From contig CAVZPD010000005.1 of NCBI GenBank assembly GCA_963777045.1, positions 1 through 52,709 on the forward strand: 52,709 nucleotides of DNA, written 5' to 3'. The translations under genes were made by a program, and so were the position numbers. Under the pieces are notes generated by a model, which was given only the letters and a program-made list of their open reading frames with translations, was not told the DNA's origin and did not search any database. This document shows, piece by piece, positions 32,956-40,936 of the stretch. Position 1 is the first letter of the stretch. Each line of letters begins with the position of its first letter. This stretch comes from JAPSGM01 sp963777045. Lineage in GTDB: Bacteria; Chloroflexota; Limnocylindria; QHBO01.

Positions 32956-34170
32956 ATGTCCCACCTCGCCGAGATCATGCTGCAGCTGTTCGCGATCCTG
33001 GTGGCCGCCAAGGTTGGCCACGAGATCTTCCGCCGCCTCGGCCAGCCGCCCGTGGTGGGGGAGATCCTGGGCGGCGTGATCGCCGGTCCAGCGGTCCTCG
33101 GCGTCTACGAGGTGAACGCGGAGACGGAGCTCTTCGCCGAGATCGGCGTGGTGCTGCTCCTCTTCCAGGTCGGCGTCGAGACGCGCCTGCACGAGCTCCT
33201 CCGCGTCGGCGTGGCCGCCCTGGCCGTCGGCCTGCTGGGCGTGGTGCTGCCGTTTGCCGCGGGCTTCGGAGCGGCCGCCCTCACCGGTGGTGACACGGCG
33301 CAGGCGGTCTTCCTGGCGGCGGCCCTCACGGCGACGAGCGTGGGGATCACCTCGAACGTGCTGCGCGATATCGGCGGGCTGCACACCAAGAGCGGCCGGA
33401 TCATCCTGGGCGCAGCCATCATCGATGACGTCCTGGCGATCATGATCCTCTCGGTCGCGACCGGGGTGGCGGCGGGCAGCGTGTCGGCCGATCGCATTGC
33501 CAGCCTGCTCGTGGTCGCCGGCCTCTTCATCGTGGTGGTGCTGATCGGCGGGACGCGGATCCTGCGCCGCCGCCGCTCGCTGCTCACCGACCCCGTCTTC
33601 GCCGAGACGCCCTTCCTGCCGGGCATGATGGTGATGCTGGGCCTGGCGGCGCTGGCGGCGATCATCGGCCTGGCCGCCATCATCGGCGCCTTCCTGGCCG
33701 GCATGGTGGTGGGGGAGTCGAGCGAGCGGCATGCGCTCGAGGCGGAGGTGGCGCCGCTTGCCGCCTTCTTCACGCCGTTCTTCTTCGGTTTCATCGGGGC
33801 GCAGGTCGACCTGGCGGTGCTCACCAACGTCGACACCCTGCTCCTGCTGCTGGCGATCACCGCGCTGGCCATCGGCTCGAAATTCCTGGGCGCTTTCATC
33901 GGCGCCATCCGGCAGGGAGCCTGGCGCGCCGTGCTGATCGCATGGGGCATGGTTCCGCGCGGAGAGGTGGGCATCGTGGTCGCCGGCCTGGGCCTGACGG
34001 CGGGTGCCATCGACTCGGAGATCTACTCGGTGGTGGTCGGGATGGCGATCCTCACCACGCTGATCGTCCCGCCCTTCCTGCCGGCGCTCCTGCGCCGCGC
34101 CGAGCCGGCTCGGTCAGGCAACGATGCACCGACCGCGGAGGGCAACGGCAGCAGCCCCCAGTCGGGCTAG
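32956..34170 (+). CDS. CPA2 cation:proton antiporter
   Basis: Membrane antiporter of 404 residues with about twelve helices and no cytoplasmic nucleotide-binding domain. Family features are GEILGGVIAGPAVLG, IGVVLLLFQVGVETRLHELL, the ALTATSVGITSNVLRD and ILGAAIIDDVLAIMIL motifs (the Asp pair in IDDV is likely the ion/proton site), and WGMVPRGEVGIVVAG near the end. It resembles NapA/GerN-type Na+/H+ antiporters. It heads a group with a CBS-domain protein and an ArsB/NhaD-like carrier. ATG 32956 follows GAGGAG by only 2 nt, so initiation efficiency or the exact start is uncertain. Confidence 0.88.
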   Translation: MSHLAEIMLQLFAILVAAKVGHEIFRRLGQPPVVGEILGGVIAGPAVLGVYEVNAETELFAEIGVVLLLFQVGVETRLHELLRVGVAALAVGLLGVVLPFAAGFGAAALTGGDTAQAVFLAAALTATSVGITSNVLRDIGGLHTKSGRIILGAAIIDDVLAIMILSVATGVAAGSVSADRIASLLVVAGLFIVVVLIGGTRILRRRRSLLTDPVFAETPFLPGMMVMLGLAALAAIIGLAAIIGAFLAGMVVGESSERHALEAEVAPLAAFFTPFFFGFIGAQVDLAVLTNVDTLLLLLAITALAIGSKFLGAFIGAIRQGAWRAVLIAWGMVPRGEVGIVVAGLGLTAGAIDSEIYSVVVGMAILTTLIVPPFLPALLRRAEPARSGNDAPTAEGNGSSPQSG

Positions 34171-34227
34171 CCGGCAAGGACCGGCTCGCCCATGCGCCTT
34201 TGGCCGTCGCGCACCGGTGGCGGTGGC

Positions 34228-34233
34228 TACCCT
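34228..34233 (+). promoter_or_regulatory. -10-like box before CBS gene
   Basis: TACCCT lies 9 nt before the GTG at 34243, suggesting an internal leaderless start within the ion-transport gene group. Confidence 0.4.
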
Positions 34234-34242
34234 TTGGGGACT

Positions 34243-34815
34243 GTGGATCAGCCCGAGTCAGACAAGACCGCCGCCGCGATCACCCAGGCCTCGGCGGTGC
34301 GCGATGTTGCCCGCCTGCTGCAGGGCACCAACCCGGTCAAGGTGCTCGGCAGCGAGGCGCTGCGCGACGTGGCTCGGCGCTCCGCGCAGCACCCGGAGTG
34401 CGGCGTCCTGAGCGTCGTTGACGAGAGCGACGTGCTGTTGGGCCTGATCCCCGTCACGCGGCTGGTGGAGGACATCTTCGTCAAGATCGTGCCCGAGGAG
34501 TTCCTCAGCCACATCGACCACGCCGCCGAGGCGCTCGACTACGCCGAGCGGCTCGGCGCTCGCACCGCGGCCGACATCATGGGCAAGCCGATCTCCGTCA
34601 AGCCCGATGAGACGGTTCGTGACGCGTTCCGCAAAATCCACGAGTTCAAGCTCGCCGGCCTCCCGGTGGTCGACGATGAGGGCCATGTCATCGGCTATCT
34701 CGACGAGCTCGAGCTGCTGCTGGCCTGGGTCGAGGTCAGTGGTCGGCGCCGTCTGCTGGAGCCGCTGCCGCGAGAGCCAGACACGGGGACGAAGCCGGCC
34801 AGCGAACGGCCATGA
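34243..34815 (+). CDS. CBS-domain pair protein
   Basis: Cytosolic 190-residue protein made of two CBS motifs (about 35-85 and 108-160), including GVLSVVDESDVLLGLIPVTRLVE and GLPVVDDEGHVIGYLDELELL. CBS pairs bind adenine nucleotides or cyclic dinucleotides and gate channels, transporters and enzymes. The gene lies between an antiporter and an ArsB/NhaD-like carrier and overlaps the latter by ATGA, so it probably senses the ligand controlling that transporter. GTG 34243 is preferred to an upstream in-frame ATG at 34192 because a -10-like box lies 9 nt before it and the extra residues look random. Confidence 0.82.
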   Translation: MDQPESDKTAAAITQASAVRDVARLLQGTNPVKVLGSEALRDVARRSAQHPECGVLSVVDESDVLLGLIPVTRLVEDIFVKIVPEEFLSHIDHAAEALDYAERLGARTAADIMGKPISVKPDETVRDAFRKIHEFKLAGLPVVDDEGHVIGYLDELELLLAWVEVSGRRRLLEPLPREPDTGTKPASERP

Positions 34816-36086
34816 CGCTCACGGTCGCCGTGGCCACCGCCATCTTCGTCACCACCTACCTGCTGATCGCCACCGAGCGAATCGAGAAGGCGACGGCCGC
34901 TCTCGCCGGCGGCCTGGCGATGATCCTCCTGGGCGTCGTGAGCCAGGAGCAGGCGTTCGAGCACATCGACCTGAACGTCATCTTCCTGCTGGCGGCCATG
35001 ATGATGCTGGCCGGGATCATCCGCGGCACGGGCGTCTTCGGCTGGATGGCGATCCGCGCGGCCCGCATCGCAGCAGGCGACCCGTATCGCTTGCTGGTGG
35101 TGCTGAGCCTGGTCACGGCTGTCGCGTCCGCCGTGCTCGACAACGTCACCACGGTGGTGCTGGTAGGGCCGGTGACCCTGTTCGTGGCCGCGGCGCTGGG
35201 TATCAACCCGATGCCGCTCATCATCAGCGAGATCGTTGCGTCGAACATCGGCGGCTCGGCCACGCTGGTCGGGGACCCGCCGAACATCCTGATCGGCAGC
35301 TTCGCGAACCTCGACTTCGGCGCCTTCCTGGTGCACATGCTGCCCCTGGCGGTGGTCGTGCTCGCGATCTTCTTGGTGGCCGCGCGCTTCATCTTCGCCC
35401 GTGACCTGCAGGTCGACCCCGAGCGACGCGCCGAGCTGCTCGCCCTCGATGAGGGCCGGATGATCGAGGACCCGGTGCTGCTGCGTCGATCGCTGCTCGT
35501 GCTGGGCGGCACCTTGGTGGGATTCATCCTGCACGGGCCGCTGAACTATGAGCCGGCGACGATCGCGCTGGCCGGGGCGGTCGTCCTCATGGTCGTCAGC
35601 CGCCAGGATCCGCGCGACGTCTTCCAGGAGGTGGAGTGGCCGACCCTCTTCTTCTTCATCGGCCTGTTCATGCTCGTCTCGGGCATGATCGAGGTGGGGC
35701 TCATCGAAGCCCTCGCCTCGGCCGTCACAACGCTCACGGGCGGCGCGCTGGCCGCCACCTCGCTGCTGCTTCTCTGGATGTCGGCCTTCGTGTCGGCCGT
35801 CATCGACAACATCCCGTACGCGGCCACCATGACGCCACTGGTCGAGGTGCTGAACGCGAACCACGGCCACGCCGGCGACGCGCTGTGGTGGAGCCTGGCG
35901 ATCGGCACCGACTACGGCGGCAACGCCACGGTGATCGGCGCGTCCGCCAACGTCATCCTGATCGCCATGGCGCAGCGGGAGGGCCACCGCATCAGCTTCA
36001 TGACCTACCTGCGCTACGGGCTGCCGATCACGATCGGCACCATGCTGGTGGCCAGCCTCTACGTCTGGCTGCGCTACCTGCTCTAG
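34812..36086 (+). CDS. ArsB/NhaD-like ion transporter (IT superfamily, SLC13-like)
   Basis: Membrane carrier of 424 residues with about eleven helices and the two inverted-repeat hairpin signatures of the ion transporter superfamily. Half 1 has LDNVTTVVLVGPVTLF and SNIGGSATLVGDPPNILIG; half 2 has IDNIPYAATMTPLVEVL and GTDYGGNATVIGASANVI. Such proteins act as arsenite permeases, NhaD Na+/H+ antiporters or dicarboxylate carriers. The neighbourhood of two cation antiporters favours Na+/H+ exchange, but arsenite cannot be excluded; no arsR or arsC is near. The ATG overlaps the CBS gene stop, indicating coupling. Confidence 0.85.
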   Translation: MTLTVAVATAIFVTTYLLIATERIEKATAALAGGLAMILLGVVSQEQAFEHIDLNVIFLLAAMMMLAGIIRGTGVFGWMAIRAARIAAGDPYRLLVVLSLVTAVASAVLDNVTTVVLVGPVTLFVAAALGINPMPLIISEIVASNIGGSATLVGDPPNILIGSFANLDFGAFLVHMLPLAVVVLAIFLVAARFIFARDLQVDPERRAELLALDEGRMIEDPVLLRRSLLVLGGTLVGFILHGPLNYEPATIALAGAVVLMVVSRQDPRDVFQEVEWPTLFFFIGLFMLVSGMIEVGLIEALASAVTTLTGGALAATSLLLLWMSAFVSAVIDNIPYAATMTPLVEVLNANHGHAGDALWWSLAIGTDYGGNATVIGASANVILIAMAQREGHRISFMTYLRYGLPITIGTMLVASLYVWLRYLL

Positions 36087-36118
36087 GTTGCCGTGGGCGC
36101 ATCTCTGCGACCCTGTGC

Positions 36119-36313
36119 GTCGCTGGGTGCAACGGATTGCGCGGGAACCGGGGCCGCAGGCGGCACCTGGAGTGGTTTGTGTCGCTGGCCGCAACGCCAG
36201 CCGCAGGAATGGCTGCTCGTGCGGATTTCCTGTCGCTGGCTGCAACGGATTGCGCCGGAGCGGCGGTCGCGGGCGTCTTGTGGAGTGGATTGGGTCGCTG
36301 GTTGCAGCGCAAA
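36119..36313. repeat. Four-copy dispersed repeat behind the ArsB/NhaD-like gene
   Basis: Copies begin with GTCGCTGG at 36119, 36181, 36232 and 36294 (spacing 62, 51 and 62 nt). Copies 1 and 3 share GTCGCTGGnTGCAACGGATTGCGC and, further on, TGGAGTGGnTTG, so they form a 113-bp higher-order unit. Copies 2 and 4 are shorter. Non-coding; function unknown. Confidence 0.75.
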
Positions 36314-36318
36314 TGACC

Positions 36319-36344
36319 GAGGCCCCTCCGAGCGGAGGGGCCTC
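36319..36344. terminator. Bidirectional terminator hairpin
   Basis: A perfect 11-bp stem (GAGGCCCCTCC / GGAGGGGCCTC) with a 4-nt GAGC loop between two convergent transcripts, 25 nt from the stop of the NCS1 gene. Confidence 0.8.
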
Positions 36345-36368
36345 GAGTCGCGAGTTGGATCCGTTATC

Positions 36369-37976
36369 TCAGGCGACGGGCTCCGCCGCAGGTTCGGCTG
36401 CCACGCGCTCCTCCGGGAAGAAGGCAGCCAGCGCCCAGTAGAGCAGGAACGCGACCACGAGGCCCACGATCCAGCTGTAGTCGTAGAGGTAGCCACCCCA
36501 CGGCAGCTCGATGTGCAGGAAGCCGATGAGGCCGCCCTCGGGGAACGGCCCGTCCGTCCCGGCGGCGGTGTAGGCACCGCCCACGGCCAGGATCGCGCCG
36601 ATGGCTAGCGCCACCACCGCGCGCCAGTTGAATCCGCCGGCGTACCGATAGGCGCCAGCGCCCCGGTACAGGTCGCCGAGCTTCACGGCGGTGCGCCGCA
36701 TCGCCCAGTAGTCGGCGATCAGGACGCCGGCGATGGCGCCGGTTGCGCCACCGTAGAAGCCGAGCCAGGTGAAGATGTAGACCTCCGGATTGCCGATCAG
36801 GTACCAGGGTTGGATCAGCACGCCGACGATGGCTGTGATGATGCCACCGGTGCGGAAGCTGATCATCTTCGGCCAGGCATTGCTGAAGTCGTACGACGGG
36901 CTCACCAGGTTCGCTGCGACGTTAGTCGTCAGCGTCGCGAGCGCGACCCCGAGCAGCGCGAGGATGGTCACGATCGGATTGCCGAGCTGCGCAACCAGCG
37001 AGACCGGATCCCACACGTTCACATCGGTCCCGGCGTAGACAACCGTGGCAGCCGATGCGGTGAAGACCGCCAGGATGGCGAACAGGGTCATGGTCGTGGG
37101 CAGACCCAGCGTCTGCCCGATGAGCTGGTCACGCTGCGACCGGCCAAACCGGGTGAAGTCCGGCATGTTCAGACTCAGCGTCGACCAGAACGCGATCATG
37201 CCCATCAGGGACGGGAAGAAGAGCTTCCAGAAGTCGCCCGTCCAGCCGCCGAATGCGTTCTCCTGCTCGAAGATCGGCCCGAAGCCACCCGCGTCGATGA
37301 CCACCCAGCCGGTGAGCAGCACGGACGCCGCGATGAGGAGCGGCGCGGCCCACGACTCGAAGACACGGAGCGTGTTCATCCCGCGCAGGATGATGTACAG
37401 GTTGAAGAGCCAGAAGACGAGGAAGCTGAGCCACAGCGTCCAGGGCTGCGGGTCGCCGAAGCCGAGCTGGAACGTGCCGGCCGTAACCCACCATGAGCCT
37501 TCGCCGAAGATCGCTCCGACCAGGAAGAAGATGGCCGTGCCGCCGATCCAGGTCTGGATCCCGAACCAGCCACAGGCGACGCCGGCACGGATCAACGCCG
37601 GGATGTTGGCGCCGATGGAGCCGAACGATGCTCGGGCAAATACGGGGAACGGGATGCCGTACTTCGTCCCCGCATGGCTGTTCAGCAGCATCGGGATCAG
37701 CACGATCAGGTTGCCGAGCATGACCGTGAAGATGGCCTGCAGCCAGTCCATGCCCAGGGCGATAAGTCCGGCTGCGAGGGTCCAGCTTGGGATGTTGATG
37801 CTCATCCCGACCCACAGCGCGAGGTAGGCGTACGTCGTCCAGGTTCGCTGCTCGAGACGAACCGGGGCGAGGTCCTCGTTGTAGAGCGAGCTGTCCGCGA
37901 GCCCGGCCTGGGCCTGCTGGGTCAACTCATGGCGACCGTCCGGGTGGACGATCTCTTCATACGCAGCAGCTGTCAT
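36369..37976 (-). CDS. NCS1 family nucleobase/hydantoin:cation symporter
   Basis: Permease of 535 residues with twelve predicted helices. It has NCS1 features: the N-terminal NEDLAPVRLEQRTWTTYAYLALWVGMSINIPSW, the helix 3-4 region GIPFPVFARASFGSIGANIPALIRA, and SLNMPDFTRFGRSQRDQLIGQ. Family members import uracil, cytosine, allantoin or hydantoins with H+ or Na+. The dihydropyrimidinase and beta-ureidopropionase 8-13 kb away suggest uracil, dihydropyrimidine or hydantoin uptake. ATG 37976 has GGAGGAA 6 nt upstream. A sequence (ACTGTCAAG on the minus strand) identical to a site at the marR promoter lies about 170 bp upstream. Confidence 0.92.
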   Translation of the reverse strand: MTAAAYEEIVHPDGRHELTQQAQAGLADSSLYNEDLAPVRLEQRTWTTYAYLALWVGMSINIPSWTLAAGLIALGMDWLQAIFTVMLGNLIVLIPMLLNSHAGTKYGIPFPVFARASFGSIGANIPALIRAGVACGWFGIQTWIGGTAIFFLVGAIFGEGSWWVTAGTFQLGFGDPQPWTLWLSFLVFWLFNLYIILRGMNTLRVFESWAAPLLIAASVLLTGWVVIDAGGFGPIFEQENAFGGWTGDFWKLFFPSLMGMIAFWSTLSLNMPDFTRFGRSQRDQLIGQTLGLPTTMTLFAILAVFTASAATVVYAGTDVNVWDPVSLVAQLGNPIVTILALLGVALATLTTNVAANLVSPSYDFSNAWPKMISFRTGGIITAIVGVLIQPWYLIGNPEVYIFTWLGFYGGATGAIAGVLIADYWAMRRTAVKLGDLYRGAGAYRYAGGFNWRAVVALAIGAILAVGGAYTAAGTDGPFPEGGLIGFLHIELPWGGYLYDYSWIVGLVVAFLLYWALAAFFPEERVAAEPAAEPVA

Positions 37977-38144
37977 GCGCTTCCTCCGGCACCCTAAACC
38001 CTCCATCCCCCGCCGGCGGTCAGCTTGGGTACGGCGCGCCGCTGCGTCCGACCCAGGTCGACGCCGAAAAGACGCTCGGCGCGGGACACGCGCCGCGCAA
38101 TACCTTACCCCGGCGGCGCAAGCCCCCGACAGGGCTCCGTGGCA

Positions 38145-38153
38145 CTTGACAGT
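38145..38153 (-). promoter_or_regulatory. Possible regulator site upstream of NCS1 gene
   Basis: ACTGTCAAG on the minus strand, matching 9 of 9 bases with 49457-49465 in the marR promoter. It may be a shared operator, but on the plus strand it also contains TTGACA and the match is short. Confidence 0.3.
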
Positions 38154-38168
38154 GGCCTGCCGCTTGGG

Positions 38169-39500
38169 TCAGGACACTGCGGCGTCGATCTCCTCCAGCG
38201 CGGCGTCGATGATCCCGAACGCCTCGCGCAGCTGGTCCTCCGTGATGCAGAGCGGCGGGTTCGTGAAGAACGAGTCCCAGTGCTGCATGGTGTAGAGCCC
38301 ATCGGCCTTGAGGCGCTTGTCGAGCGCTGCCATCTCCGGGGAAGAGCCGTTGAAGGGAGCCATCGGCTCACCCGTGGCGCGGTCGCGAACCAGCTGGACG
38401 ATGCCGAACAGGCCGATGCTCCGCGTGGCGCCCACGCTGTGATGCCGCTCCCGCAGGTCGGCGTGCAGCTGCTGCATCACCGGGCCCAGCCGGGCGGCGT
38501 TGCCCACCAGGTCGTCCTCCTTGAGGACGTTGACCGCGGCGATCGCGGCGGCGCACGAGATCGGGTGCGCCGAGTAGGTGAGGCCGCCGAAGTAGGTCCG
38601 CTCCGCGAAGTGCTCCGCGATCTTGTCCGAGATCGCGACGGCGCCCAGCGGCAGGTACGAGCTGGTGAGGCCCTTCGCCATGGTGATGAGGTCCGGCGTG
38701 ACGCTCCAGTGGTCGACCGCGAACCATCGGCCCGTTCGGCCGAAGCCGGCCATCACCTCGTCGGCGATCAGCAGGATGCCGTAGCGGTCGCACAGCTCGC
38801 GCACGCCCTGCAGGTAACCCTCGGGCGGGATGAGGATGCCGTTGGTGCCGGTTACTGTCTCCAGGATGAAGGCGGCGATGGTGTTCGGGCCCTCGTACTG
38901 GATCACCTCGTCCAGGTAGGCGAGGTGCTCGTCGACCGGGTCGGGCTCGGCGTTGCCGTAGCGATACGGGTCGAGGACGCGAACGACGCCCGGGACGGCG
39001 GGCTCCGAGGCCCATCGTCGCGGGTCGCCGGTGACGCTGATGGCCCCGGCCGTCGCGCCGTGGTAGCTGCGGTATCGGGCCATCACCTTCTGGCGACCCG
39101 TATACATGCGCGCCATGCGCAGCGCGTTCTCGTTCGCCTCCGCCCCGCCCAGGGTGAAGAAGAAGGTGTTCAGGTCGCCCGGCGTCAGCTCGGCGAGCAA
39201 CTGGCCCAGCCGTCCGCGCACCTCGGTCGCGAACTGTGGCGCCGCGAAGGCGAGCTTGTTCGCCTGTTCCGCGATGGCGTCGGCCACGCGCTTGTCGCCG
39301 TGACCGATGTTGACGCTCATCAGCTGCGAGTTGAAGTCGATGTAGCGCTTGCCGTCGGGGTCCCAGAAGTAGATCCCCTCGGCGTGGTCGATGACGATCG
39401 GGTTGACCTTGGCCTGCGCGCTCCAGGAGAAGAAGGTGTACTCGCGGTTGAGGCGCAGGATCTCGTCGGCGGTGAGCCGATCGGCGCTGGTGACGGTCAT
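38169..39500 (-). CDS. Class III omega-amino acid aminotransferase
   Basis: PLP enzyme of 443 residues, fold type I class III. PLP lysine K276 sits in LITMAKGLTSSYLPLGA. Other marks are FTLGGAEANENALRMAR, YRSYHGATAGAISVTGD, the Asp in LLIADEVMAGFGRTGRW, and FGGLTYSAHPISCAAA. Family members move the omega-amino group of beta-alanine, GABA or taurine to pyruvate or 2-oxoglutarate. Given the pyrimidine-degrading genes in the window, beta-alanine or beta-aminoisobutyrate is the likely donor, giving malonate semialdehyde or its methyl form. It is transcribed in the same direction as the NCS1 gene, separated by 190 nt. Specificity is inferred from context. Confidence 0.88.
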   Translation of the reverse strand: MTVTSADRLTADEILRLNREYTFFSWSAQAKVNPIVIDHAEGIYFWDPDGKRYIDFNSQLMSVNIGHGDKRVADAIAEQANKLAFAAPQFATEVRGRLGQLLAELTPGDLNTFFFTLGGAEANENALRMARMYTGRQKVMARYRSYHGATAGAISVTGDPRRWASEPAVPGVVRVLDPYRYGNAEPDPVDEHLAYLDEVIQYEGPNTIAAFILETVTGTNGILIPPEGYLQGVRELCDRYGILLIADEVMAGFGRTGRWFAVDHWSVTPDLITMAKGLTSSYLPLGAVAISDKIAEHFAERTYFGGLTYSAHPISCAAAIAAVNVLKEDDLVGNAARLGPVMQQLHADLRERHHSVGATRSIGLFGIVQLVRDRATGEPMAPFNGSSPEMAALDKRLKADGLYTMQHWDSFFTNPPLCITEDQLREAFGIIDAALEEIDAAVS

Positions 39501-39550
39501 GGAGAACCTCGGCTCGAGTGGTGCGTATCGGTGCCTGCCTTGGAGACCGA

Positions 39551-40936
39551 TTACACCACAGCCCGCAACGCCCGGAAGATTGCCTGGACCGATGCGTCCG
39601 CATCGGCCTCGCTGGTCGACCAGTTCGAGACGCTGATTCGCATGGCGGCGCGGCCCTGCCAGGTCGTGCCGCCCATCCAGGCGGTCCCGTCGCGCTGGAC
39701 GGCGGCGATCACCGCCAGCGTGTGCTTGTCCGAGTCGCGGAAGCGGACGAGGACCTGGTTGAGCACCACGTCGTTGAGGACCTCCACGCCATCGGCCTCG
39801 TCGAGCTGGGAAGCCATCCGCGACGCCAGGTCGCAGCAGCGCTCGACCAGGGCTCGCACGCCCTCGCGGCCGAGCGAGCGGATCGCGGCGTAGAGGGCGA
39901 AGCCCCGCGCTCGCCGTGAGCTGTCGAGGACGTACTCCCAGCCCTCGCGCTCGGCGTCACTGCGCATCAGGTAGGCGGCGGTGGCGGACATGGCCGCGCG
40001 ATGCGCCTCGCCGTCCCTCACCGCCACGAATCCGCAGTCGTAGCCGGCGTTGAGCCACTTGTGGGCATCGGTCGACCACGAATCTGCCCGAGCCACGCCC
40101 GCGACCAGGTGCTCCAGGCGAGGCGATGCCGCGGCCCACAGGCCGAAGGCCCCGTCGACGTGGAGCCACGCGTTGCCGTGGGCCCCCACCGCACTGGCGA
40201 TGGCGTCGGCAGGGTCGAAGGCGCCGGTGTTCACGTTGCCCGCCTGGATCACGACCAGGGCGGGGCCGGGCGTGTCCGCGAGGGAGTGCGCCAGGGCGTC
40301 GGGGCGCATGCGCCCCTGCTCGTCGACCGGGACGCGTGCCACGCGTTCCCGCCCAAGGCCCAGGTACTGCAGGGCCGTCAGGACGGTCGCGTGCGCCTCC
40401 TCGCCGATCAGTACGTTGAGCTCCGGCGCACGGTACAGGCCGCGCTCCTCGACGTCCCATCCCTCGCGCGCCAGCAGCGCGTGGCGGGCCGCCGCAAGGC
40501 CGATCGCGTTGCCGAGGCCCGCTCCGGTGGGCAGGCCGAAGCTCGCCTCGGTGGGGAGCCCCAGCAGGTCGAGCATCCAGCGCCCCGCCACCTCCTCCGC
40601 CGCCGCGGCGGCCGGGGAGAGCGCATGCAGCGCCGCGTTCTGGCCCCACGCGGCGGCCAGGACGTCTGCGGCCAGGGCACCGGGCAGCGCGCCGCCGATC
40701 ACGAACCCGAAGTAGCGCGGCCCCGCCGACGCCACCAGGCCGGGCTCGACCGCGGCCGCCAGCTCCTCGAGCACGGCAATCGGATCGGTGCCGGCCTCGG
40801 GAAGCTCTGCGGGAAGGCGCTCGCGCAGCTCGGACGCGGCGGCGCGCGGGCCCACATGGCGCTGGTCCAGGCCCTCCAGGAACCCGACCCCCATCTCGAC
40901 CGCGCGTCGCAGCGGTGCCGTCCGCTCGTCGGCCAT
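39551..40936 (-). CDS. PLP-dependent group II amino acid decarboxylase-like protein
   Basis: Protein of 461 residues of the aromatic-L-amino-acid/glutamate decarboxylase family. The Schiff-base lysine is K293 in SWSTDAHKWLNAGYDCGF. Other features are GPRYFGFVIGGALPGALAADVLAAAWGQN, SFGLPTGAGLGNAIGLAAARHALL, HATVLTALQYLGLG and the cofactor Asp in WLHVDGAFGLWA. The substrate cannot be told; members act on aromatic amino acids, glutamate, diaminobutyrate or aspartate, and some are aldehyde synthases. Its ATG overlaps the K+ channel stop by one base (TGATG), so both are on one transcript. Confidence 0.87.
   Translation of the reverse strand: MADERTAPLRRAVEMGVGFLEGLDQRHVGPRAAASELRERLPAELPEAGTDPIAVLEELAAAVEPGLVASAGPRYFGFVIGGALPGALAADVLAAAWGQNAALHALSPAAAAAEEVAGRWMLDLLGLPTEASFGLPTGAGLGNAIGLAAARHALLAREGWDVEERGLYRAPELNVLIGEEAHATVLTALQYLGLGRERVARVPVDEQGRMRPDALAHSLADTPGPALVVIQAGNVNTGAFDPADAIASAVGAHGNAWLHVDGAFGLWAAASPRLEHLVAGVARADSWSTDAHKWLNAGYDCGFVAVRDGEAHRAAMSATAAYLMRSDAEREGWEYVLDSSRRARGFALYAAIRSLGREGVRALVERCCDLASRMASQLDEADGVEVLNDVVLNQVLVRFRDSDKHTLAVIAAVQRDGTAWMGGTTWQGRAAMRISVSNWSTSEADADASVQAIFRALRAVV

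Noticed and set aside
36119..36313. A CRISPR-like array behind the ArsB/NhaD-like gene
   Set aside because: Only four imperfect units whose intervening sequences are themselves partly similar; no cas genes nearby.
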